Assembly (NCBI RefSeq): GCF_030408455.1
Contig: NZ_CP046977.1
Coordinates: 372,001 to 436,000, forward strand
Origin: Corynebacterium atrinae
GTDB taxonomy: Bacteria > Actinomycetota > Actinomycetes > Mycobacteriales > Mycobacteriaceae
Direction of reading: 5' to 3'
Length of the DNA: 64,000 bases
Shown here: one piece after another, positions 37,901-46,149 of the stretch
Layout of the letters: every line of letters starts with the position of its first letter
Position numbering within the stretch: the stretch's first letter is position 1
Translations under genes and position numbers: made by a program
Notes under the pieces: generated by a model
What the model was told of the DNA's origin: nothing
What the model saw: only the letters and a program-made list of their open reading frames with translations
Database searches by the model: none

Positions 37901-38471
37901 GGTCCCGGACCCCGTGGACCCCGTGGATCCCGAAGAACCGGAGGTTCCGGAACCAGCTACCTTCCGCATTGCGGAAGGTTCGGACTGGTACTACCGCTAT
38001 GACCTGGCAGAACCCCCTGTCGGCTGGGATACGGACGCCGATGTGACTGCCTGGACGCAGGGGGCTGCCCCGCTTGGTTGGGGACACGCGGGCGTCGCCA
38101 CGCTTATCGACGTCCCCGTGGCAGAGCGTGCACCTACCGCCTACTTCGTGCGGGATGTCGACATCGACACCTCAGCCCTCCCTGCGGGAGGATATCTGCA
38201 GATCACGGTCCGGGCTGACGATGGCGTCCTCGTTCGCATCAACGGTGAGGAAGTGGGGCGGAAGCGCCTCAAGGCGGGACCAATCACCCACAACACGTTT
38301 ACGGAAGGCACCGTCAACACAGCGGCCGCCATTGCTGATCCACTCATCATCAGGATTCCGATCGCAGATCTTCAGCCCGGAACCAACCGCATTGCGGTGG
38401 AAACGCACCTGGGATACCGCTCCACCCCCTCGGTCACCTTCGAGCTGTCAGCGGAGGTAGTTGGCGAGTGA
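34992..38471 (+). CDS. Large secreted protein: fibrinogen-like, beta-propeller, fibronectin III and duplicated C-terminal domains
   Basis: 1159 residues from ATG 34992; an in-frame TTG at 34941 adds 17. A signal peptide (MFRLLAVCVVLIALVASSFSV...ALSQ) is followed by a fibrinogen-like domain at about 60-285: SCWEIKQ, FYCDQDMDGGGWVLIG and a late FAELYVRPR. Residues 320-680 contain repeated GGNFTH/GGDF blades like delta-60 propeller repeats. A fibronectin III-like domain is at 700-795. Two related modules of about 165 residues (797-965, 989-1155) with YxYDxGxPxxGW, ADDGxxVxING and ETHLxYRxxPxxxF are joined by a Pro/Asp/Glu linker. No LPxTG or C-terminal anchor is seen. A glycan-binding or matrix role is inferred from location in the polysaccharide locus and from the lectin-like behaviour of some fibrinogen-like domains. 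Confidence 0.85.
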   Translation: MNTFSSLRMFRLLAVCVVLIALVASSFSVPALSQEAVNPGIPQPRTLEVVKRDGRTMDTAAGSCWEIKQKFPSQPSGSYWLLTPTMQAPQQFYCDQDMDGGGWVLIGQGREGWEKFADGKGNPERLLSRGRSPEDFSPVQLPSATIDGLLSGTNVNQLQEGMRVVRATDTTGNRWQALDLRPTRMTTWSWALPTEDPVAAYRINNGIWRAGGQFQTSFGFDSSWNRVDLSVTANRGYNWGFGYGVNAYGGNTSANNFLWSQNGYSPIPFAELYVRPRISSEENFTRIDDGGTPASEQRAMSSNFASPTSWGVSGNLNGRTTEGNATVQAFAEIDGTVFVGGNFTHAEQRNASRLVPRTALAAFDSTTGELREGFNVEFDNQVKALQALPDGRLLVGGDFKNVNGQSHSGTVVVDPTTGAIDESWTLDITSRLSSGIVSVTSLALGGEFVYIGGNFTHLSSATVSTSYSRAAARVRLDGSPDRYWNPEFNGTVVDIDTSSAGDRFYAAGYFTKSASNVAMKATVLSTEPGALPATNWVFQGSASERTNYQQAIEDTGQLLFIGGSEHALFGYNSATLDRVSGSITKQIGGDFQAIASDGSVTYAGCHCSQNTYQDAYYWPTMNRDWSRVDNIQWVGAWDAQTGKQLGEFSPYLLKSNNAGAWSLFVASDGALWVGGDFVGSNTSLDRSQWNGGWVRYPARDVVAPETPSRVWADGGNADTVNIRWSGVSDSTSYEVLRDDRVVATVPSNGSIAGGSATVPRGGENRFFVRAVDAAGNRSASTSVFKAPDAGEVDPSSPILIDQGATWHYSYDQGTPATGWNVELGFDSWPEGAVPIGYGATGMATTLTPPAGSTRPITAWFAHDFSVADPKAFTTATLDYVADDGAVIYLNGQEIHRTRMADGPVYPDTRAHAAISTGAAQAARTRIEIPSSLLKTGTNVLAAETHLNYRTSPNMSFDANLIITDFAPAPEVPDPVDPVDPEEPEVPEPATFRIAEGSDWYYRYDLAEPPVGWDTDADVTAWTQGAAPLGWGHAGVATLIDVPVAERAPTAYFVRDVDIDTSALPAGGYLQITVRADDGVLVRINGEEVGRKRLKAGPITHNTFTEGTVNTAAAIADPLIIRIPIADLQPGTNRIAVETHLGYRSTPSVTFELSAEVVGE

Positions 38472-39181
38472 ACACTGAAGCTACCGCTATGGCACACCGG
38501 GTTGCCCGGCCCGGAACGGTTGCTACCTGGTTAAACCACTGGTCCATCCAGCACGCCGACTGGGGAGCGCTCAGCCAGGTTAGCTGCATTGGGATCGACG
38601 GGACGCTCCTGCAACTGCTCATGCGAAGAGCGGGCTACGACTTGGGTAGGACATCGGCAGACCTCGTCCTGCCTATCCTCTTCCGCGACGTGCTTCCCGC
38701 GGACAGCGCCATTGCGCTCATCGGTGCCGCGCCGGGTGTTGCAGCGAAAGCCGCCGCCCGACTGGGTACGAGGCACCGGGTGCGCGCATGGGATGGGTAC
38801 GAGCAACTCAGCTCGCTGCGTTTTAATCCCGAGGAATTGGAGGAATTTTCCCCCGATGTCATCGTGCTCGGACTTGGCGCTGGCCTGCAGGACGAGGTAG
38901 CCGTTGAGTTCCATCGTCGTTTCCCTGAGGCGGTCATCTGCACCTCAGGGGGCTGGATCGACCAATTCTCCCGCAAGGAACAGTACTTTCCGGCGTGGGT
39001 ACATAAGTTCCGACTTGGGTGGCTGTGGAGGATTCTCCACGAGCCGCGCCGCCTGCTCCGCCGATACACTATCGACGCCGTGAGTATCCTGCTAAAGCAG
39101 CGCGAGTACGTGGGGAGGCTGCAGGCCCTGCGGGTCGAGCCCACCCCCATCTGCCTGGAAGTTAGAAGGCACCGTCCTTAG
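38468..39181 (+). CDS. WecG/TagA/CpsF family glycosyltransferase
   Basis: 237 residues from GTG 38468, which overlaps the stop of the secreted-protein gene by four bases. The family end is clear: DVIVLGLGAGLQDEV, CTSGGWIDQFS, PAWVHKFRLGWLWRILHEPRRLLRRY. TagA and WecG transfer N-acetylmannosamine or related sugars from UDP to a polyprenyl-linked sugar. Its last 20 bp overlap the end of the convergent sugar-phosphate transferase. Confidence 0.88.
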   Translation: MNTEATAMAHRVARPGTVATWLNHWSIQHADWGALSQVSCIGIDGTLLQLLMRRAGYDLGRTSADLVLPILFRDVLPADSAIALIGAAPGVAAKAAARLGTRHRVRAWDGYEQLSSLRFNPEELEEFSPDVIVLGLGAGLQDEVAVEFHRRFPEAVICTSGGWIDQFSRKEQYFPAWVHKFRLGWLWRILHEPRRLLRRYTIDAVSILLKQREYVGRLQALRVEPTPICLEVRRHRP

Positions 39182-40610
39182 ACAGCACGGCCTTGAAAGT
39201 CCGCAGCAGGATCTTAAGGTCGAGGCGGGGGCTGCAGTTTTCCGCGTAGTAAAGATCTAGGTACACGGAATCCTCCCAGGACAGATTGGATCGCCCCATC
39301 GTCTGCCAGAGACCGGTCAAACCGGGCTTGACCATGAACTTGCGGAGCACGTGCTTTTCATAGCCGGCCACCTCCTTCGGCAGAGGTGGGCGTGGTCCGA
39401 TGAGCGTCATGTCGCCGCGGAAGGCGTTGAAGAGCTGCGGTAACTCGTCGAGGCTGTACTGCCGAAGGAACCCTCCGACCTTGGTGATTCGGGGATCGTC
39501 CTTCAACTTAAACAGGACTTTGTTGCCTGAATCTTGCGGCATCTCCATCCGCGCGAGCATGTCCTTGAGGGCTTCTTCCGCGTCGATCCGCATGGTGCGG
39601 AACTTGTACATGGTGAACTTCTTGCCATTCATGCCCACCCGCACCTGTGTAAAGAAGACCGGACCACCATCCCCCAGCTTGACGATGAGCGAGATCACCA
39701 GCAACAACGGGGTGAGGAGGAAGATGCCGAACCCGGCGAGGACGACATCCAACAAACGCTTGGTTTGGAAGTACCAGCCTGAGTATTGGGCAGGTGCCAG
39801 GTCAACGATCGTCGGTCCGATCCCGGCCTGGATCTGCATTCTCTGGGCCGCGACGCCGTGGACGGGCAAGAGGAAGGACATCTTCTTGTTCGCCGCTTCC
39901 AGAGCCCAGCGCAGAGATTGAATCTGCGTAAGGCTTAGACCCGAATTGGGGGACAACAGCAGCCCGCCCGCGTCACTATTACGTACTTCTTGGAGCACGT
40001 AATCGATTGGCGAAGGAGCGGCCAGTGCGGCAGGTGTGTAGATATGCCCGGAAATGTCCACATCGCCATGGAAAGAGCCCGTCAGCAAGGCGAGGGCGGG
40101 ATCGTCCTTGCCATCTTCCCCCAGGACCACGTAGGTCTCCTTGTTCCCGGCCCGTTTGTTACTGATTCTGTGGGTTACCAGGCGAAACGCGAAGATTAGC
40201 AGAATTCCTAAGGGGAGGGTGAAGTAGAACAATGCCGGCGGGAGGGCATTGAGGAACACCACATCGACGATGGCGAAGGCGCCCAAGGTTATCAGTGAGG
40301 TGCGCGCAACTCTTTTGAAGGGCTCGAAGGCCGTCCGTGAAGTGCGGGGGGCGTAAGAACCTGTGATGGCCAGGGCAAACAGCCAGGCCACGAAAATGAA
40401 TGACATGTGTGCCCACGGGGTGATCCGAGGAGTGCCAGCGGTCAGCTCGTTGAAGAACGAGGGGAAAATTGCGAGCAAGGCGATGGAAATCGCAAGTGTG
40501 TCGCCGGTGAAGACGGGCAAAGTTGAGCAGCGCTGTATTGCTCGGCGAGCGGACGTGAGGGAGGCCTCTGTTTGGGTACCGCCTTGGGCGTACATTTGCG
40601 AACTCTCCAT
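39162..40610 (-). CDS. Undecaprenyl-phosphate sugar phosphotransferase (initiating enzyme)
   Basis: 482 residues. Four N-terminal membrane helices and a central nucleotide-sugar-like region (ETYVVLGEDGKDD) precede a fifth membrane segment and the bacterial sugar transferase domain (KRLLDVVLAGFGIFLL..., FTQVRVGMNGKKFTMYKFRTM, RRYSLDE-type LRQYSLDELPQLFN, LIGPRPPLPKEV, GLTGLWQ). This is the WbaP/CpsE type that loads the first sugar phosphate on the lipid carrier. Transcribed opposite to the rest of the cluster. Confidence 0.93.
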   Translation of the reverse strand: MESSQMYAQGGTQTEASLTSARRAIQRCSTLPVFTGDTLAISIALLAIFPSFFNELTAGTPRITPWAHMSFIFVAWLFALAITGSYAPRTSRTAFEPFKRVARTSLITLGAFAIVDVVFLNALPPALFYFTLPLGILLIFAFRLVTHRISNKRAGNKETYVVLGEDGKDDPALALLTGSFHGDVDISGHIYTPAALAAPSPIDYVLQEVRNSDAGGLLLSPNSGLSLTQIQSLRWALEAANKKMSFLLPVHGVAAQRMQIQAGIGPTIVDLAPAQYSGWYFQTKRLLDVVLAGFGIFLLTPLLLVISLIVKLGDGGPVFFTQVRVGMNGKKFTMYKFRTMRIDAEEALKDMLARMEMPQDSGNKVLFKLKDDPRITKVGGFLRQYSLDELPQLFNAFRGDMTLIGPRPPLPKEVAGYEKHVLRKFMVKPGLTGLWQTMGRSNLSWEDSVYLDLYYAENCSPRLDLKILLRTFKAVLSKDGAF

Positions 40611-40946
40611 CGGATTGACGCCTCCCAGTCGTGGAGGTAGGTCGGTTGTATATAACTTCTCTGGGAAGAAAGTTACCCGATGGCCCTCCGGGCAAGTACC
40701 CTCGGGGTCCTAAACATATACATAAGTGGGCATTCATTCTTGACAAGTCGGGTGCTCTTATGCTCGACCCCGTGAACTCTGATAGGCCAAGTGAATTATT
40801 CCTAGCCTTTACCCAGGAAAAAGTGTGCCCATGCTTAATTGTCGCGTGTTAGGTTTGGGGGCATCACAATAAAGAAAACGATGGTCAACATCGTCACGAC
40901 TTAAAGGGCTAGGACGTTGAGCCCGCACAAACCTGGAGAAAGTTCT
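40611..40946. promoter_or_regulatory. Divergent control region between sugar transferase and MacA-like gene
   Basis: 336 bp, AT-richer than average. On the minus strand a TATATA (40649-40654) may be the -10 of the sugar transferase. CCTCCCAGTCGTGGAGG (40621-40637) is a hairpin that pairs the GGGAGG ribosome site of that gene with CCTCC. On the plus side AAGGGCTAGG and GGAGAAAG lie before 40947; no clear -35/-10 pair is seen. Confidence 0.45.
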
Positions 40947-42575
40947 ATGAGCCGCCGTGTCCTCATCCCGTCCATAGCGATCGGGGTCATCTTGATCGCC
41001 GGCCTCATCTTCTTTTTTCTCCCCAAGGGGCCAGCGGTGACGCTGGCGTCGCAGGACTATCGGGTGGCGAAGAAAGAAGACGTCGTCAGCCGAGTGATGG
41101 TGAGCGGCACGGTCGACCCCCTGCGCACCGTCGTGCTATCAACGCACCTGAGCGGCTCGGTGGAGCAACTGGATGTCAAGGTCGGGGACCGCGTCAATGC
41201 GGAGCAAGTCCTCGCCCACATCGATGTCTCCGCCCAACAACGGGAGTTGGACACGCAGCGTGCCCAGCAGGCGACGAGCGATGCCGCCGCGCTGACCCAG
41301 GTTGAACAGGCCCAGCAGCAGTATCAGCAGTACAAGACCGGGCTGGATGAGGGGCTGAACCAGCAGATCATCTCTGCCGAAGCCGCCCTGCGCACAGCGG
41401 ATGGCCAGTACGTCGATTCCGTGGCTGCCTTCGACGCCAAAGCCAAGCATCGTGCCGATGGCACCGACACCGCCATTCGTGAGCAGGGCAACGCAGTGGA
41501 AAACTCCCGCACGCAACTCATCTCGGCGGCGTTGGATGCTGTACGCAGCGGCATCACCGCTGCCGATACCCTCGCAGGCTCCAAACCGGGCGGCACGGCA
41601 ACTAGTCCCACGGATAACACTGGTGCAGCGGCCGGCACCGTGGTCTCGGCAATTGACTCCGTCAATCGCCTGCACGGCGCGGCCCAGGTCCTTGATCAGA
41701 ATCAACGAGCCTACGAGGTAACTCTGGGCAACGTCGATACGGAGCTGGCCACCTCGCAGCGGGCCGTCGGGCAAGCCTTCGAGGCCAAAAAGGAGGCGGC
41801 CATCGCCCTCGAGTCGGCCCGCCTCGGGGCACAGCAGCAGTTGGATACCCATGCCTCTGCCGTCGATCAGGCGTGGCGCGGGGCACAGGCCGCCAAGGCC
41901 GCTTCCTCTCAGGGGAGTAACCAGCTGTTGGTGGACATCTCCAACCGGGAGGTGCGCACTCCCATGGGCGGCATCGTCACCTCCGTCGTTGCCGAAAAGG
42001 GAAAGCCGGCCGCCGGTACCTTGCTCACCGTCGCGGACGAGGGTGCCCTGATCATCAAAACTGAGGTCAAGGAAGTAGATGTCCCACAAGTCACGGTTGG
42101 AAAGCCGGTCACCTTCACTACTCCCACCACCGGGACAAAGGAGTTCCAAGGCAAGGTTCGCTTCGTCTCCCCGGTGGCCGCGACTCCGGGCGGCACCGCG
42201 GAAGGAGCCGTCAAGGACACCGCTAACCGTAAGGCCGCTTTCCCCGTGGAAATTGAGGTGACTGGCAAAACTGAAGGGCTGCGCATCGGCGGCTCCGCCA
42301 AGGCACAGATCATCACCGAACGCGAGACCGGAAAACTCGCCGTCCCCCGGGATGCCGTCATCGAGGAATCGGGCAAGAAGTACGTCCTCGTCCTCGCCGA
42401 GGACTCGGGCCAGTACGTCGTGGAGCGTCGCGAGGTCACCCTCGGCGCTTCCAACGAGATCGACGTGGCCGTCACCGGCGGGACCTTGAAGGAGGGCGAG
42501 CGGGTCATTAACCAGCCTTCCAACTACCTGCAGTACGAGGGGCAGAAGGTCGCGGTCAATGACGCAACTGAGTAG
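40947..42575 (+). CDS. MacA-like efflux adaptor (HlyD family)
   Basis: 542 residues from ATG 40947 (GGAGAAAG eight bases upstream); a frame start at 40917 adds ten. N-terminal membrane anchor (IPSIAIGVILIAGLIFFFLP), a lipoyl half (LSTHLSGSVEQLDVKVGDRVNAEQVLAHID), a long coiled coil about 105-320 rich in Gln and Ala, then the second lipoyl half (REVRTPMGGIVTSVVAEKG), beta-barrel and membrane-proximal domains. First gene of a three-gene tripartite-like export operon; in a Gram-positive it would reach the outer layer. Confidence 0.9.
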   Translation: MSRRVLIPSIAIGVILIAGLIFFFLPKGPAVTLASQDYRVAKKEDVVSRVMVSGTVDPLRTVVLSTHLSGSVEQLDVKVGDRVNAEQVLAHIDVSAQQRELDTQRAQQATSDAAALTQVEQAQQQYQQYKTGLDEGLNQQIISAEAALRTADGQYVDSVAAFDAKAKHRADGTDTAIREQGNAVENSRTQLISAALDAVRSGITAADTLAGSKPGGTATSPTDNTGAAAGTVVSAIDSVNRLHGAAQVLDQNQRAYEVTLGNVDTELATSQRAVGQAFEAKKEAAIALESARLGAQQQLDTHASAVDQAWRGAQAAKAASSQGSNQLLVDISNREVRTPMGGIVTSVVAEKGKPAAGTLLTVADEGALIIKTEVKEVDVPQVTVGKPVTFTTPTTGTKEFQGKVRFVSPVAATPGGTAEGAVKDTANRKAAFPVEIEVTGKTEGLRIGGSAKAQIITERETGKLAVPRDAVIEESGKKYVLVLAEDSGQYVVERREVTLGASNEIDVAVTGGTLKEGERVINQPSNYLQYEGQKVAVNDATE

Positions 42576-43278
42576 CGTCATCGCGCCGGAGCGCGTCATT
42601 GACATGCGGGGCATCGTCAAGACCTTCAACATTGGCACCCCGGCCGAACTAACGGTCCTGCACGGTTGCGATTTCTACACCGACCCAGGAGAGTTCGTCT
42701 CCGTCGTGGGTACTTCCGGCTCTGGAAAGTCCACGCTGATGAACATCATTGGCCTGCTCGACCGACCCACCGAAGGTTCCTACATTTTCAGCGGCACCGA
42801 CGTGCTTGAGGCGGATGAAGATCGGTTGGCCCGCTACCGCAGCCAAAACATCGGATTCGTGTTTCAGAACTTCAACCTCATTGGCCGCATCGATGCGATT
42901 CGCAACGTCGCCATGCCGATGATGTACGCCGGGATGTCCGGGCGCGAAAGAAACCGCCGGGCCGAGGAACTGCTCGAGATGGTGGGCATGAAAGACCGCA
43001 TGAACCACCTGCCCAACGAGCTTTCGGGCGGACAGAAACAGCGCGTCGCAATCGCCCGGGCGCTGGCGAACAACCCCGACCTCATTCTCGCGGATGAGCC
43101 CACGGGCGCCCTCGACTCCGCCACCGGGCGCATGGTCATGGACCTATTCCACGAGCTCAATCAGGAGCATGGCAAGACCATCGTCTTCATTACTCACAAC
43201 CCGGAGCTGGCCCAAGAGACCAGCCGGGTAGTTACCATGCGCGATGGCGTCATCGTTGACACTGACGGAGGCCACTGA
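42559..43278 (+). CDS. MacB-like ABC transporter ATP-binding protein
   Basis: 239 residues. Walker [10 protein letters not shown] at 51-59, signature LSGGQ at 155-159, Walker B LILADEP at 175-181, and H-loop ITH near 208. Belongs to the LolD/MacB subgroup that powers mechanotransmission rather than transmembrane transport. Starts inside the end of the adaptor gene (17-bp overlap). Confidence 0.95.
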   Translation: MTQLSSVIAPERVIDMRGIVKTFNIGTPAELTVLHGCDFYTDPGEFVSVVGTSGSGKSTLMNIIGLLDRPTEGSYIFSGTDVLEADEDRLARYRSQNIGFVFQNFNLIGRIDAIRNVAMPMMYAGMSGRERNRRAEELLEMVGMKDRMNHLPNELSGGQKQRVAIARALANNPDLILADEPTGALDSATGRMVMDLFHELNQEHGKTIVFITHNPELAQETSRVVTMRDGVIVDTDGGH

Positions 43279-43279
43279 C

Positions 43280-44557
43280 ATGAGCTTGTGGGAATCCATC
43301 GGTCTGGCCATGACCAGCCTGCGCTCCAACAAGATGCGCTCGTTGCTCACCTTGTTGGGCGTCATCATTGGTATCGCTTCGGTGATCACCATCCTCACGT
43401 TGGGTCAGTCGCTGCGGGCGCAGACGCTGTCGAGTCTGGATCAAGCCGGCGCCAACGACTTCACCATTCAGGTGCAGCCGCGCCCCGCGCCGGGTGAGCC
43501 GGAGCAAGAAGAAACCAGCATGTACTACGGCAGTACCTCGCAGGATCCCGCCGACCGTATCAATGCGGAGATGGTTGAACAGCTCAAGGTCGCATTCCAA
43601 GATCGCATCAAGGGCGTGTCCATCGGCGATACCTCGTCCCATTCCGGTGATGCGAGCCGGGAGGGCCGGACCTCTCGGACCAGCCTCAAGGGCATCAACG
43701 CGGACTATCAAACGCTGAAAAACGTCAAGCTCAGTCAGGGACGGCTGCTGCGGGAGGAGGACATCACGGGCGATCGTCCCGTGGCGATCATCTCTCCCAC
43801 CATGGTGAAAGACTTGTTCCAGGGCGATGAGCAAGCGGCGTTGGGTAAGGAGTTCGACTTCGAGACGGACAAGGGTTTTGCGTCTTTCGTCGTGGTCGGG
43901 GTGTACGAGGAACCCAAGAGCGGCGGAGTGGTATCCATGGGGTCGACCCCGTCAAGCCTGTACGTGCCGTACCTGGCCGAGGAACGAGTCTCGGATTTCA
44001 ACGGCACCTGGGACAGCCTCAGCGTGCGGGTGAATGCGGGTGGAAATGCCGACACCATCAAGCAGGACTTGCAGACCTTTGTCAACCGCTGGTACGAGGA
44101 CAACACGGCCTACCAGGCCAAGGTCACCGATATGAAGAAAGAGCTGGAGCAGTTCAACACCATGCTCAGCACCATGAGTATCGCGCTCTCCGCGATCGCG
44201 GGCATTTCACTGCTGGTCGGAGGTATCGGGGTTATGAACATCATGCTCATCACCGTCACCGAACGCACAAGGGAGATCGGTGTGCGTAAGGCGTTGGGAG
44301 CTACTCGACGCCACATCCGCACCCAGTTCGTTGTCGAGTCCATGATCGTGTGCCTCATTGGCGGACTGATCGGCATCGTGTTGGGTGGAACGTTTGGCAT
44401 GGTCGGCGCGAAGCTGTTGGGTACCTTCGTCTACCCGCCCATTAGCGGCGTCTTCATCTCCTTGTTCTTCTCCCTGGGCATCGGCCTATTCTTCGGCTAC
44501 TACCCGGCGAATAAGGCAGCCAAGCTCGATCCGATCGAGGCACTGCGCTACGAATAA
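43280..44557 (+). CDS. MacB-like ABC transporter permease (FtsX family)
   Basis: 425 residues from ATG 43280, preceded by GGAGG; a frame start at 43244 lies inside the ATPase gene. First membrane helix about 22-42 (RSLLTLLGVIIGIASVITILTLG), a periplasm-like domain about 45-290, then three C-terminal helices with the family motif RTREIGVRKALGATRRHI. Substrate unknown. Its end overlaps the convergent GTPase gene by 10 bp. Confidence 0.93.
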   Translation: MSLWESIGLAMTSLRSNKMRSLLTLLGVIIGIASVITILTLGQSLRAQTLSSLDQAGANDFTIQVQPRPAPGEPEQEETSMYYGSTSQDPADRINAEMVEQLKVAFQDRIKGVSIGDTSSHSGDASREGRTSRTSLKGINADYQTLKNVKLSQGRLLREEDITGDRPVAIISPTMVKDLFQGDEQAALGKEFDFETDKGFASFVVVGVYEEPKSGGVVSMGSTPSSLYVPYLAEERVSDFNGTWDSLSVRVNAGGNADTIKQDLQTFVNRWYEDNTAYQAKVTDMKKELEQFNTMLSTMSIALSAIAGISLLVGGIGVMNIMLITVTERTREIGVRKALGATRRHIRTQFVVESMIVCLIGGLIGIVLGGTFGMVGAKLLGTFVYPPISGVFISLFFSLGIGLFFGYYPANKAAKLDPIEALRYE

Positions 44558-46149
44558 CCAGCAGTTTTGATCGCGGAAAGGAACTCCCCATAGCGCTGGC
44601 GAATGTCCAGCAGCGGGGTTTGAACTTCCTGGGTGGATATCTGCGCCACTTCCCGACGCAGGGCCTTGCGGGTGCGTCGCTTCACTCCGCCGCCGATGGC
44701 CAAGCCAAAAACGGAGGTAAAGAGCCCCAGCACTATCCCGAGCAAGATCCCACCCAGAATGAGGAGGGTGGGGATCGGCCAGCCTTCGACTTCGGGGATG
44801 ATCTCGTCCATGAGTGGGTACAGGGCACCGGGGAGGAAAGCAGCCAGGAGATACCAGCCGACCCCGACCAGGGCGCCGAGGAGTGCCAGCCACTGCAGGA
44901 CGGTGAACACGCCCCAAGCACCCGAGGGTTGGGCGGGCAGTTTGGTGCGGGCGGCGGCGCGATCGAGCTTTTCAGGTAGCTCGTCAATGATCGTCTCGGT
45001 GCGGTCGACGATAGCCCCGGCCCAGCTTTCCGGCAGACCCTCGGCGGCGGCGGCCGCGTAGCCGCGCACTCCGCGATTAGCCACAGCTCGGCCGGAAGCC
45101 TCGAGGCTGGGCAGGGATGTGCGATGCACCCCGGTGTCGTCTGCTTCCTCGCGGAGACCAAGCCGCCGCAGGGGATCTGGGCGCAATCGCAGCAGCCAGG
45201 ACGTCAGCAGCCATCCGGTCTTTTGGCCGAGCCGCTTGCGGTAGGCGGCGGCGGTGACGGCGGCGAGCTGCTCGGTGCCGGCGGCGTCGGAAAGCAGGGT
45301 GTCCAGCTCGCGTTTCGCGGAATCCGGCACCTTCTTCAGCCCTGGGGCATTCGCCCACGGGCTTATCGACGTCGAGATATCCGCCTCAATGCGCGCCTGT
45401 TGCGCGGTGCGGCGGGAAGCGACGCGGGCGATAGCCTGCCGTAAGTCATCGACCCCGAGGCCGGTGCGAGCGGAGGTGGCGATAACCGAGACCTTTTTTA
45501 GTCCATCATCGGCGAGCAATTGCTGCAGCGACGAAGCCACGCGGCGGCGGTCATCGGGATTCAGTTTGTCTGATTTGTTCAACACGGCCAATGTCACCGA
45601 GCTGTGGGAGGCGTGTGGGCGGATGAAATGGTCATGGATGATCGAATCGGCGTACTTCTCCGGGTCGGTGACCCACACGAGCACATCGACCTGCCCCGCC
45701 AACCGCGTGGCGATCTCCCGGTGCCGTGGCTCAACCGAGTCGAAATCGGGCAGGTCAAGCAGGATGAGTCCGCCCGCTCCAGGGCTGAACTCGCCGGGAC
45801 GGTTGCGCCGGTCCTCTACGGCCAACCAATCGAGGAGTTCCTCCGAACCCTCGGGTTGCCACACCGCGGCTAGGGGAGAAGACGTGGTGGGGCGGCGGGC
45901 AGCGGTGACACCCAGGTCCTCGCCGACAACAGCGTTGAACAGCGACGTCTTGCCGGAACCAGTCGCACCGAAGAAGCCCACCACCGTGTGATCGCCCGAG
46001 AGCGCGCGCCGCTCGGCGGCTGCGGCGGAGATGCGGGTGAGGGATTCGTGCTCTGCGGGGGAGAGGTACGGTGCGCCGAGGGCGGCGGCGTTTGCGAGGG
46101 CGTCGAGACGCTGGTTGAGAGTGCTCTTCTTTTTAAACACGACCTTCAT
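44548..46149 (-). CDS. Dynamin-like/YfjP-type GTPase, second of a pair
   Basis: 533 residues from ATG 46149 (the frame opens at 46206, inside the neighbour). Walker A GATGSGKT at 61-68, G3 DLPDFDS, G4 NKSD. The C-terminal part has two membrane helices (about 405-425 and 440-470, GAWGVFTVLQWLALLGALVGVGWYLLAA and LLILGGILLGIVLGLFTSVFGLAIGG). Such tandem GTPases are common in actinobacteria and may act on membranes; the biochemical role is unproved. Overlaps the upstream partner by 17 bp. Confidence 0.85.
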   Translation of the reverse strand: MKVVFKKKSTLNQRLDALANAAALGAPYLSPAEHESLTRISAAAAERRALSGDHTVVGFFGATGSGKTSLFNAVVGEDLGVTAARRPTTSSPLAAVWQPEGSEELLDWLAVEDRRNRPGEFSPGAGGLILLDLPDFDSVEPRHREIATRLAGQVDVLVWVTDPEKYADSIIHDHFIRPHASHSSVTLAVLNKSDKLNPDDRRRVASSLQQLLADDGLKKVSVIATSARTGLGVDDLRQAIARVASRRTAQQARIEADISTSISPWANAPGLKKVPDSAKRELDTLLSDAAGTEQLAAVTAAAYRKRLGQKTGWLLTSWLLRLRPDPLRRLGLREEADDTGVHRTSLPSLEASGRAVANRGVRGYAAAAAEGLPESWAGAIVDRTETIIDELPEKLDRAAARTKLPAQPSGAWGVFTVLQWLALLGALVGVGWYLLAAFLPGALYPLMDEIIPEVEGWPIPTLLILGGILLGIVLGLFTSVFGLAIGGGVKRRTRKALRREVAQISTQEVQTPLLDIRQRYGEFLSAIKTAGYS

